Shown here piece by piece: positions 1-6,094 of a stretch of DNA of 6,094 nucleotides. The position numbers and the translations under genes were made by a program. Within the stretch, counting starts at the first letter, position 1, and each line of letters opens with the position of its first letter. Under the pieces are notes generated by a model. That model ran no database searches. It was given only the letters and a program-made list of their open reading frames with translations, and was not told where the DNA came from. The stretch covers positions 1 to 6,094 of the forward strand of contig CABSKZ010000182.1 in NCBI GenBank assembly GCA_902478395.1, given 5' to 3'. This DNA is from an uncultured Eubacteriales bacterium (GTDB taxonomy: Bacteria; Bacillota; Clostridia; UBA1381; UBA9506).

Positions 1-2219
1 TCCCGCAGAGTTTCCGTATATGTACGCTTTCCTTCTCTGTTGGCCAGGTTCTTGGTAAACTGCGCCCCCTGCTGCCAGTAGGTAATTGCGTAGCTCTCCG
101 TACCGTCGTCCAGCAGCACCTTCGTTTTTTTATCAAATACGCAGAAGTGTGTGTTTCCTTCATTATAATAGGCGCTGTCCGCGTCGGCAATGGTGACCAC
201 CAGAACGTCCGCCTCAAACAGCTCGTTTACGTTATAGCCCTCCACCATGTAGAGGTTATCATTGATAAAAAATTGTATTTCAAGAACATCATACGCATTG
301 TCGTCCGCATTGTCCTTGTCCTCCGGCACAGCAAATATCACACCGGTATCACTGACAGTCAACACGCCGCCGAAACTGAATATGGAGCTGCCCTTGCACT
401 GTCTGGTGGCCGGCTCGACATCGCGCTTCAGTTTGCTGTGTTCTTCAGACGGGGTATAGATTTTCAAAATTTGGCCTTCTGTATTTTCCATATATGCAAT
501 GACCTGACGGATTGGTTTTGCGTTTCCCCTGTCATACAGGTATTGGTAAAACGCCGTTCCAAAGGCCTGCGCCAGAGACTCCTGTTTCACCATTTTATCA
601 TTCACATAAAATTTATCAGCTGCGGCGTATATCACCTTTTCCCCGCTGGTATTCATAATCTTAAACTGTACCTCTGCACGGACGCCTTCCGCCTTTAAGT
701 CAACATCAATCAGATAACCATAGAGAAGCTCAGACGTATTTTCATCGAACAGGCAGATTTTTCCGTCCAGTCCGATATAGAAGGTATAGGCCATGCCCGC
801 GACGATGTTCTGGCTTGCAATACCGCTCGCCGCATCGTATTCCTTACCGTCGACGGCGACGGACAAATTCCCTGCCTCGGTAACCGTTCCCGTAACGCTG
901 TTGAGTACATGAATATTCCGATAGGTAATACCGTCTGCCGCATTTACCTCGGCAAGCGCAACCGCAGAATTGGAAACGACCTCGCCGATTGTTGTCGGTT
1001 CCCCTGTCGAGGTGAAGAAGTTGACCTCTAAATCGTCCCGGTCACCATCCAAATCCAATTCTGTTCCGTCTTTGAGAAACAGGCTTTTGGTTCCGGACGC
1101 TCGGACCAGATGATATTCATAATTGTTAATCCAGACGACCTCATTCAGGCCGTTTGCGGGAAGGACGACTTTGACAGAGCCGGAATCTATCTGGAACAGG
1201 CTGTCAATTTTATCTGCGTCAGAAATGATATAGCCATTATAAATGAATTTTGCCGAACTGGAAATTTCTTGTTTTTTCACTTTTAAATTTTCATCGAGAT
1301 AGGCAAATCTGGTGGTTGTGCACTGGCCCTCTTCAATATGGTCCGCATCCGCCTCAACAATCTCGTTGTTTTTGTTGATGCTGTAATACAAAAGCTCTGG
1401 CATTTCGTTGCCGCCCGCATCATGGTAGTAATAGTCCACAGAGTACGCCAGAAGCTCTTTTCCTGCTTTTACGCCATCCGCCAGCGTATATGCCACATCG
1501 TCAATTTTCACATATCCGGTCTGTTTATTGATAGTCCGGAGTAAGTCTAAATCGCCCACTGCAGTAAATTGTCCGCTGGCCTTATAGATATCGAAATGCT
1601 CCGTCAGGATATTGACACCCTTCGATACGTTTCCTGTGATGTTCCCTTCATCGTCGATACCCGACGCTGCCGCCAAATCTACGCTCAAGGCGTTGTATAC
1701 CGCCAGCAAAATATCGCCGCGGCAGATTTTACTTTCCGTCGATATATTTTTATAGATGCCCAGTGAAACCGCAATTGAAACATAGGACTTTGACCGCGCC
1801 ATATTTCCATATCCCAGAAGTACAGCTAGCCCCTGTGATACCTCTTCCAGCGTGACAGCCTCGTCGGGCCTGAAGTATTTATCGCTGCCCGACATCAGCC
1901 CCTGTGTACAGACAATATTGATTGCATCTTTTGCCCAATAATCCGACTTCACATCAAAGAAATACACGTCGCTGCTGCTGATGCCGGACACAAGTGCGAG
2001 TTTTGCCAAAATCGATGCAAACTCCGCTCTCGTCATTGTTCCCGCCACATCAAATGTCCCGTCGCTGCGCCCGTTTATGAATCCCAATGCACTCAGCACG
2101 TTTGCAGCAGTTTCGTATTTCGTGTCGTCCGTATCTGTAAATCCAACTGCGCTGGCCGGAAAACAGCTTCCGCAGAGGAACATCAATATCATTACAAAGC
2201 CCAACAGCCTGTTTTTCAT
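1..2219 (-). CDS. Secreted SLH-domain protein, N-terminal SLH (3' end outside window)
   Basis: This is a large exported S-layer-type protein of unknown function. From the ATG at 2217-2219 the frame is open for 739 codons with no stop before the left edge. Residues 1-24 are a signal peptide (MKNR, hydrophobic core, PASA before V25). SLH-like domains follow at about 26-74 (GFTDTDD...FINGRSDGTF...TRAEFASIL), 86-138 (FFDVKSDYWAKDAI...GLMSGSDKYFRPDE...TLEE) and a degenerate third at about 142-182 (motif reduced to CRGD). The rest, from about 205, is beta-rich and made of related short modules: DIYKASGQ...GYVKIDDVAYTL...LLAYSVDYYYHD at 210-267, and GTVTEAG...VAVDGKEY...TFYIGLDGKI at 444-488, followed by LLYGYLIDVDLKAEG at 498-512. 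I recall this style of sequence from large SLH proteins of Clostridia and Paenibacillus, but it has no assigned activity. There is no visible enzyme domain in this part. The start is fixed by the signal peptide and by AAAGGGAGG nine bases upstream. The one-base TAATG overlap with the preceding SLH gene implies coupled translation. Confidence 0.93.
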   Translation of the reverse strand, partial: MKNRLLGFVMILMFLCGSCFPASAVGFTDTDDTKYETAANVLSALGFINGRSDGTFDVAGTMTRAEFASILAKLALVSGISSSDVYFFDVKSDYWAKDAINIVCTQGLMSGSDKYFRPDEAVTLEEVSQGLAVLLGYGNMARSKSYVSIAVSLGIYKNISTESKICRGDILLAVYNALSVDLAAASGIDDEGNITGNVSKGVNILTEHFDIYKASGQFTAVGDLDLLRTINKQTGYVKIDDVAYTLADGVKAGKELLAYSVDYYYHDAGGNEMPELLYYSINKNNEIVEADADHIEEGQCTTTRFAYLDENLKVKKQEISSSAKFIYNGYIISDADKIDSLFQIDSGSVKVVLPANGLNEVVWINNYEYHLVRASGTKSLFLKDGTELDLDGDRDDLEVNFFTSTGEPTTIGEVVSNSAVALAEVNAADGITYRNIHVLNSVTGTVTEAGNLSVAVDGKEYDAASGIASQNIVAGMAYTFYIGLDGKICLFDENTSELLYGYLIDVDLKAEGVRAEVQFKIMNTSGEKVIYAAADKFYVNDKMVKQESLAQAFGTAFYQYLYDRGNAKPIRQVIAYMENTEGQILKIYTPSEEHSKLKRDVEPATRQCKGSSIFSFGGVLTVSDTGVIFAVPEDKDNADDNAYDVLEIQFFINDNLYMVEGYNVNELFEADVLVVTIADADSAYYNEGNTHFCVFDKKTKVLLDDGTESYAITYWQQGAQFTKNLANREGKRTYTETLR
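1674..2144 (-). other. N-terminal SLH region of the second SLH protein, partly degenerate
   Basis: Residues about 26-182 hold two recognisable SLH repeats and a remnant of a third. The first keeps TRAE (63-66). The second keeps the fold signature (FFDVKSDYWAKDAI, GLMSGSDKYFRPDE) but has TLEE in place of TRAE. The third has only SIAVSLGIYKNI and CRGD. Anchoring strength may therefore be weaker than in the upstream protein. Confidence 0.78.
2148..2219 (-). other. Signal peptide of the second SLH protein
   Basis: Residues 1-24 show a basic start (MKNR), a hydrophobic core and F-P-A-S-A before V25. The cleavage motif matches that of the upstream SLH protein. Cys16 and Cys19 lie in the core, but neither sits in an acceptable lipobox. 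Confidence 0.85.
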
Positions 2220-2221
2220 TA
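2217..2221 (-). other. TAATG stop/start overlap between the two SLH genes
   Basis: The minus strand reads TAATG: TAA ends the 1079-residue SLH protein and ATG, sharing its last A, begins the next. Such one-base overlaps usually mean that ribosomes ending the first gene restart on the second. This fits a fixed ratio between the two surface proteins. Confidence 0.93.
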
Positions 2222-5200
2222 AATAACGCCTCCCTTTTCCATAGCCGAAAACAGAATCTTTGCTGCCTCAGCCCGTGTAGCAAACTTTTTCGGTTGGAAG
2301 TTCCCCGCCTCATCGCCGGAAAGAACGCCGACCATCGTCAGGTTGTTCACCGCCGAAGCTGCATAATCTGAAATGTCCCCGGCGTCTTGGAACGTTTTCA
2401 CGTTCCCGATAAAGTCCACCTCAAGCCGGGCTAGAACCCGCTCCATAATAACGGCCATATCCTCCCTGGTAATATTCTGCCCTACGCCGAACTCCGTATC
2501 GCTGACGCCATTGATAAGACCTTCCTTATATGCGGTCACTACATAATCCTCATACCACGCTCCGCTTTGAATGTCCGAAAATTCTGTGTTGCCTGGTTTG
2601 CGCGTAATTCCAAACGCACCGATTACCATCTTCAAAAATTCTTCCCGTGTTACAGTGCGGTCAGGCTCGAAATGGCCTCCATCAACGCCGCTGACAATTT
2701 TTTTGGCCGCCAGTTCTTCTATGTATTTCTTCGCCCAGTGGCCGGACGGGATGTCCACAAACTGTCCCCGCGCAATTTCTTCCTCCGTCAGTGGTGTCAG
2801 TGTTTCCTGCGTATCCTCTCCTGAAACATTGACCTTCGTTGTCCTGTTCGAGCCGCCGGAATTACCGCCCCCGCCTCCTCCTGCACTCTGTTTGTCTGTC
2901 TGTGCATATACGACAAAGTCCTTTTCCGCTTTCTCACCGTTGTATATGACACTTGCATGGAGCACCACTGTTTCCGTACTGCCGGATGAAGTTATCCGGT
3001 TATAAACTCCGCTGTCTGAAATGATATTGCTTTTACTGGACGACCATGTAATCGTGCTGCCATAGTACCCTTTCAGAGGCAAGCTGATGTTTGAAGAGAC
3101 CGTGCCGGAAATGCCCAGTTCTATCCGGTTGGCATCCGCAGACGCTCTTTGTCCGTCGGTCATTTCTTTGATTACCACAATCGGAAAGGTTTTTGTGATG
3201 CTGAATTCTCCCTTAGTGATGACGGCAGTCAGAACTACTTCCACATCTTTTTGGCTATTTAAAGGCCTTGTCACCTTTCCCGAGGGGGAAACAACACGCT
3301 CGTCGCCGGATGACCAAGCAATTTGCGCGCCGTTGTACTCTGCCGGAAGTGCAATATCTGTCTCCACTATTTCCTTTATGTACCCGTCGAGATAATTCCC
3401 CGTTTCAAAAATATCATAGTAATCCTGCGTATAGGTTTTAACTGGGACTGTAACCGTTTTATTCAGCCATACCTTGTCCTCATCCCACGATTTATAAACC
3501 AAACCGATTTCGTCGACACTGCAGCCGTAAGAAAGGTGAATCTTTCCATTTTCCAGTGTTACACCAGGATAATTTTGCGCAAGCGATATGGAATGTTCAA
3601 AATTCCCCGCCAGTTCATCCCCGGCCTCGTCACAAACTGTCAGCGAAGGCAGGTCGAAACTGGCCGTCCCTGGCTTTGCCGGAACGTACAGCACCGTATC
3701 CGGATCTGTCAGTTCTACATCGAAGGGCGTAGCATAATAAACCTCAAATTCGTAGACTCCGCAGGCGTTTGCCGCAGCGTTTATATTTTGTATCGTAATG
3801 CCAAAATACCTGCTTTCCTGAGTTTCGGGCAGCTTTATGACCACCTTGCCCTGTTCGTCGGGCCAGGTGGCAGGATTCTTCGCGTCATAGGAAGCGACGG
3901 ATATCTTCCCGCTTCCCGGAAGAAATTTGCTGGATTGCGAGCTTCCGGGGTCTGTCACCACTGTTTCATATCCCATTACCATATACGATTCCATTTTTTC
4001 CGGGGCGAAGAAATAAAGCACTACTTTATTATATTTCTCCGTTTCCCCGCTGGCTGTTTTCAATCCCCCTTCAATATTTCCATAGGAATGGTTTCCAAGC
4101 GACCAATACGTCGACAGTTTGCCGTCTATCGCGTTTACCGCGGCGCCCCAACCTGCCGCCACCCAACCATATCCTCCGAGCATGATATTCACCATATCGA
4201 CAAGTTCTCCGGCCTTGATAACCGTTATTTCAAATGCTTTTTCTACGGTATATTCATCACCTGATTTGTTTGACATGGAAAGCGTAGCCGTAAGTGTTAC
4301 AACCGTATTTTCCTCTTCCGGACGCGTAACGATGCCAGTATTGGAAATCACCTCGGGATTGCTGCTGGTCCAGGAAACATCCATCCCCGGATATTGTGCT
4401 GTGCCAAGCCGAAGCACGCCGTTTTCCGCGGTTGGCAGGGTTAAATCTTTTCCTACCGAGTTTATCCGTTGTTCGGACAGCAGCGAAAACGTTAACATTT
4501 CCGCCGCCTCTGCAAGCGTTTTTTCCGTCATGTCGACCTCTGTCAGCGAGATGGTTTTACTCCCGGAAACGTATTCAAAGCCCTCACAGATACAGCTTGC
4601 CGTCACCGTGACGTCTGTAATCGGCGCCGTATTCGACACGGTCAGGATTCCTGTTTGCGCATTCAGTGTGACACCCTCATATTCTCCGTCTAACCCAAAC
4701 GTATAGGCAGACAGCCCACTGTCCATAATTCTATCTCCGTCTCCGTCCAGCACGGCCGCAGAAAAAGCAACTGTTTTATCCGGCATGAGTGCAGAAGGAA
4801 TTGCAACCGAATCCACGTTTGATGAAACAGCTATACGTTCCGGAACACAGTAGCCAAGTTCAATCTCTGACAGAATATTATGAATCTGATAATATTCGCC
4901 GCTTGTTCTGGAGTCATAGGCGGTTGTAATTTCAACGCAAAGAAACCGGTCGTTCCTTGTTTCAAATGACAAGGCCTGAATCTCCGGATAGTCCGCCCCT
5001 TCTACCGATATATAGTATGGGGTAAAATTGACCGTTCCGGCCGGATTTGTATAGTTTGCGAAACGTACCGTGCTTGTCCCGCTTTCGGCAGGGGGCTCGG
5101 TCACTTGTGTCCCCCTGGAATTGTAGACCTCGGATGCCGTGTAAACAGATATTTTCATAGCGTTATAGGAATCGAAGTACAGTTTCAGCTTATTATAGGC

Positions 5201-5458
5201 CGGTACAGTTGAACCGTCAGGCGCGGTGTCCAAAAAGATTCTCCAGGTTGTTGCCGCACCCAGCTCGGCAGACGGCAAACTCGTGTCTCTGCTGCCGTCC
5301 GTTAACTTTACCAGGTCCTCCCCGTTAATTACCTGTGCGGAAGTGCACCAGACAACAGGGTTCCATAACAGATTATCAAATTCCGCGCTGGCTGGAATCC
5401 CGCCTAAGCACGCAGCAAGGAAAGTGAAACACATAAATACACTGAATATTTTTTTCAT
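2219..5458 (-). CDS. S-layer-anchored surface protein with discoidin-like, Ig-like and three SLH domains
   Basis: This complete 1079-residue secreted protein is probably a non-catalytic glycan-binding or adhesive protein held on the cell wall; I see no enzyme domain. Residues 1-25 are a signal peptide (MKKI, hydrophobic core, PASA before E26). Domains in order: a divergent F5/8 type C (discoidin-like) domain at about 28-204; a cadherin/Ig-like sandwich at about 205-310 with a DGDGDRIMD stretch at 238-246; an aBig_2-like atrophied Ig domain at about 311-416 (SWTSSNPEVISNTGIVTRP); a clearer F5/8 C domain at about 420-580 (AVNAIDGKLSTYW at 440-452, GVYEFEVYY near its end); a second Ig-like sandwich at about 581-676; two more aBig_2-like domains at about 677-765 and 766-853; a glycine-rich linker at 858-871; and three SLH domains at 899-1079. 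The SLH motifs are TREE (937-940), TRED (997-1000) and TRAE (1061-1064), all close to the TRAE motif that binds pyruvylated wall polysaccharide. The ATG is supported by AAGGGAG five bases upstream. The gene follows the permease by 39 bases and its TAA overlaps the next ATG. Architecture is well supported; the ligand is unknown. Confidence 0.95.
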   Translation of the reverse strand: MKKIFSVFMCFTFLAACLGGIPASAEFDNLLWNPVVWCTSAQVINGEDLVKLTDGSRDTSLPSAELGAATTWRIFLDTAPDGSTVPAYNKLKLYFDSYNAMKISVYTASEVYNSRGTQVTEPPAESGTSTVRFANYTNPAGTVNFTPYYISVEGADYPEIQALSFETRNDRFLCVEITTAYDSRTSGEYYQIHNILSEIELGYCVPERIAVSSNVDSVAIPSALMPDKTVAFSAAVLDGDGDRIMDSGLSAYTFGLDGEYEGVTLNAQTGILTVSNTAPITDVTVTASCICEGFEYVSGSKTISLTEVDMTEKTLAEAAEMLTFSLLSEQRINSVGKDLTLPTAENGVLRLGTAQYPGMDVSWTSSNPEVISNTGIVTRPEEENTVVTLTATLSMSNKSGDEYTVEKAFEITVIKAGELVDMVNIMLGGYGWVAAGWGAAVNAIDGKLSTYWSLGNHSYGNIEGGLKTASGETEKYNKVVLYFFAPEKMESYMVMGYETVVTDPGSSQSSKFLPGSGKISVASYDAKNPATWPDEQGKVVIKLPETQESRYFGITIQNINAAANACGVYEFEVYYATPFDVELTDPDTVLYVPAKPGTASFDLPSLTVCDEAGDELAGNFEHSISLAQNYPGVTLENGKIHLSYGCSVDEIGLVYKSWDEDKVWLNKTVTVPVKTYTQDYYDIFETGNYLDGYIKEIVETDIALPAEYNGAQIAWSSGDERVVSPSGKVTRPLNSQKDVEVVLTAVITKGEFSITKTFPIVVIKEMTDGQRASADANRIELGISGTVSSNISLPLKGYYGSTITWSSSKSNIISDSGVYNRITSSGSTETVVLHASVIYNGEKAEKDFVVYAQTDKQSAGGGGGGNSGGSNRTTKVNVSGEDTQETLTPLTEEEIARGQFVDIPSGHWAKKYIEELAAKKIVSGVDGGHFEPDRTVTREEFLKMVIGAFGITRKPGNTEFSDIQSGAWYEDYVVTAYKEGLINGVSDTEFGVGQNITREDMAVIMERVLARLEVDFIGNVKTFQDAGDISDYAASAVNNLTMVGVLSGDEAGNFQPKKFATRAEAAKILFSAMEKGGVI
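2222..2764 (-). other. Three C-terminal SLH domains of the first SLH protein
   Basis: Residues 899-1079 hold three SLH repeats. The first starts FVDIPSGHWAKKYIEELA, the second FSDIQSGAWYEDYV and the third FQDAGDISDYAASAV. Each continues with a G-hydrophobic-x-G turn (IVSGVDG, LINGVSD, VLSGDEA) and a TR[AE][ED] motif. In known SLH trimers the three repeats form a prism, with these motifs lining the sites for secondary cell wall polysaccharide. All three motifs are kept, so wall anchoring is likely. Confidence 0.93.
2229..2237 (-). promoter_or_regulatory. Ribosome binding site of the second SLH gene, inside the upstream gene
   Basis: On the minus strand this reads AAAGGGAGG, a near-perfect Shine-Dalgarno sequence, followed by nine bases and the ATG. 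It encodes the final Lys-Gly-Gly region of the upstream protein, so the two genes overlap in function as well as in sequence. It decides the start of the second SLH gene and supports coupled or tightly co-ordinated translation of the pair. Confidence 0.88.
2846..2887 (-). other. Glycine-rich linker before the SLH domains
   Basis: Residues 858-871 (SAGGGGGGNSGGSN) form a flexible low-complexity linker, followed by an acidic, threonine-rich stretch to about 898. It separates the binding modules from the wall anchor. At DNA level it appears as a C-rich tract on the plus strand. Confidence 0.85.
3164..5377 (-). repeat. Duplicated F5/8C-Ig-aBig domain block (protein-level repeat)
   Basis: The first SLH protein contains the order discoidin-like, Ig-like, aBig_2-like twice: residues about 28-416 and about 420-765. 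The Ig-like units share a proline-led start, a D-x-x-G-D stretch and Y-x-GVTL (YEGVTL at 260-265, YPGVTL at 630-635). The first two aBig-like units share an S-G/T-x-V-TRP motif and end in VIK. The copies have diverged strongly and I see no matching repeat at DNA level, so the duplication would be old. Confidence 0.6.
5384..5458 (-). other. Signal peptide of the first SLH protein, with an embedded lipobox-like motif
   Basis: Residues 1-25 have a Lys-Lys start, a hydrophobic core and PASA before E26, a good type I signal peptidase site. The core also contains L14-A15-A16-C17, which satisfies the lipobox consensus for lipoprotein signal peptidase. Because three C-terminal SLH domains already supply wall anchoring, and the neighbouring protein has the same PASA site without a lipobox, I favour type I cleavage. 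Confidence 0.75.
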
Positions 5459-5497
5459 GACTTCTCCCTTCTTTCTACTTATCTCTATAAAATGCCC
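5459..5497 (-). other. Short permease-SLH intergenic gap with no visible terminator
   Basis: These 39 bases are the only non-coding sequence in the window. They hold the ribosome binding site and an AT-rich patch (TTTTATAGAGATAAG), but no inverted repeat followed by a T run. Read-through from the transporter into the SLH genes is therefore the simplest reading, which places all three genes in one operon. A weak internal promoter cannot be excluded. Confidence 0.6.
5464..5470 (-). promoter_or_regulatory. Ribosome binding site of the first SLH gene
   Basis: The minus strand reads AAGGGAG, five bases before the ATG at 5456-5458. It lies in the 39-base gap after the permease. It confirms the chosen start, which is also the start of a well-formed signal peptide. 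Confidence 0.8.
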
Positions 5498-6094
5498 TCA
5501 GCCCTTCACGGCGCCAATCATAACCCCCTTTACAAAGTACTTCTGTAAAAACGGATAGATACATAATATAGGCAGTGTCGCGATGACGATGACTGCATAT
5601 TTAATTGCTTCGCCCGCGGCCCATGTTTCCGTATCGACAAGCCCCTGCGTCATTGACGCAGTATCATTGATCAGGAGAATGCCCCGCAGAACGAGCTGTA
5701 GTGGATATTTGTCGGAATCGTTCAGGAAAATTGCCGCGTTGAACCACGCGTTCCAGTGCCCTACCCCATAGTAGAGCAGAATAACCGCAATGGTTGGCTT
5801 TGCAAGCGGAATCATAATTTTAAACAGAATGGTCAGATGGCCCGCTCCGTCGATGACGGCAGACTCATGCAGGCTGTCCGGAATGGCGTCGAACCCTGTC
5901 CGCATGATAATCATATTATAGGTGCTGATTGCTCCCGTCAGGATAACCGCCCAGAGCGAATTCATCAGTCCAAGGTTGTTAACCGTCAGGTACAGGGGAA
6001 TCAGGCCGCCGCTGAAAAACATCGTAAATACGACAAGCATGGATACCGGCTTTTTCCACATGACGTCTTTGCGGGACAAGAAATACGCGCCCAG
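5498..6094 (-). CDS. Carbohydrate ABC transporter permease, LplC/YtcP type (5' end outside window)
   Basis: This is an inner component of a sugar ABC importer: one of two membrane permeases that form the channel for an oligosaccharide delivered by an extracellular binding protein and driven by a cytoplasmic ATPase. The visible part is 198 residues ending in TGA. The frame is open to the right edge, so roughly the first 100 residues of a usual 290-300 residue protein are missing. Residues below are numbered from the edge. Hydrophobic segments lie near 18-36, 45-64, 101-124 and 166-183. The EAA loop that docks onto the ATPase is at about 77-100 (ESAVIDGAG...IMIPLAKP, bases about 5795-5866). The phrases FTMFFSGGLIP, VGHWNAWF and the C-terminal QKYFVKGVMIGAVKG are hallmarks of the LplC branch, whose members often import plant-polysaccharide or host-glycan oligosaccharides. 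The substrate cannot be read from the sequence. No solute-binding protein follows; SLH genes come next, so the partner permease and binding protein may lie upstream. Family is secure; substrate unknown. Confidence 0.96.
   Translation of the reverse strand: MGAYFLSRKDVMWKKPVSMLVVFTMFFSGGLIPLYLTVNNLGLMNSLWAVILTGAISTYNMIIMRTGFDAIPDSLHESAVIDGAGHLTILFKIMIPLAKPTIAVILLYYGVGHWNAWFNAAIFLNDSDKYPLQLVLRGILLINDTASMTQGLVDTETWAAGEAIKYAVIVIATLPILCIYPFLQKYFVKGVMIGAVKG

Noticed and set aside
2160..2175. Lipobox in the second SLH protein (Cys16 or Cys19)
   Set aside because: The residues before each cysteine (M-F-L and C-G-S) do not fit the consensus, and a clean type I site (PASA) follows.
2050..2313. Minus-strand 87-codon frame across the junction of the two SLH genes, and a 77-codon frame at 710-943
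   Set aside because: They are out of frame with the SLH genes, which have signal peptides, domains and good start signals over the same bases.
2846..2887. C-rich simple repeat as a slippage or regulatory tract
   Set aside because: It is in frame and encodes the glycine-serine linker expected before SLH domains. The codons are mixed, not a pure repeat.
3323..4264. Long plus-strand open frame of 313 codons, with further plus-strand frames at 147-698, 2571-3005 and 4119-4706
   Set aside because: All lie antisense to well-supported minus-strand genes. Their translations show no domain or signal, they lack convincing ribosome binding sites, and they fit chance open frames opposite GC-balanced coding sequence.
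5459..5497. Rho-independent terminator after the permease
   Set aside because: No inverted repeat or T run is visible on the coding strand in the 39-base gap.
5459..5520. Internal promoter (TATAGA with an upstream TTGGCG)
   Set aside because: The spacing between the two hexamers is about 22 bases, well outside the usual 16-18, and nothing else supports it.
6077..6079. TTG as a possible start of the permease
   Set aside because: The frame continues upstream to the window edge with family-like residues (LGAYFLSRKD), and starting here would remove about 100 residues usual for the family. The gene is truncated by the window, not short.

Overview
All coding sequence in this window lies on the minus strand, and it is almost gap-free. 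Read in the direction of transcription (high to low coordinates) there are three genes. The first is the C-terminal two thirds of a carbohydrate ABC transporter permease of the LplC/YtcP type (5498-6094, its 5' end off the right edge). The second is a complete 1079-residue secreted protein with discoidin-like and Ig-like modules and three C-terminal S-layer homology (SLH) domains (2219-5458). The third is the first 739 codons of a second secreted SLH protein (1-2219, its 3' end off the left edge). The third gene is open from its ATG to the window edge with no stop, so a search that requires a stop codon inside the window would miss it.

The layout looks like one operon. The permease and the first SLH gene are 39 bases apart with no visible terminator. 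The two SLH genes share one base in a TAATG stop/start overlap, with a strong AAAGGGAGG ribosome binding site inside the end of the upstream gene. No stretch over 300 bases lacks a gene, and I see no RNA genes, mobile elements, CRISPR arrays or attachment sites.

The purine-rich Shine-Dalgarno sequences, SLH anchoring, atrophied bacterial Ig (aBig_2-like) domains and LplC-type sugar permease point to a monoderm Bacillota. A polysaccharide-using member of Clostridia or a relative of Paenibacillus is my best guess; the exact lineage cannot be read from this window.

Working model (inference): the permease is one half of a membrane channel for an oligosaccharide. The first SLH protein is a wall-anchored, non-catalytic glycan-binding protein with two candidate carbohydrate-binding discoidin-like domains. 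The second SLH protein, translated in step with it, is an S-layer-associated protein of a type I recognise from Clostridia/Paenibacillus genomes but cannot assign a function. Together they could form a cell-surface capture layer that feeds the transporter.

The most notable observations are a duplicated three-domain block in the first SLH protein, the opposite placement of SLH domains in the two proteins (C-terminal versus N-terminal), and the contrast between three intact SLH motifs in the first and mostly degenerate ones in the second.
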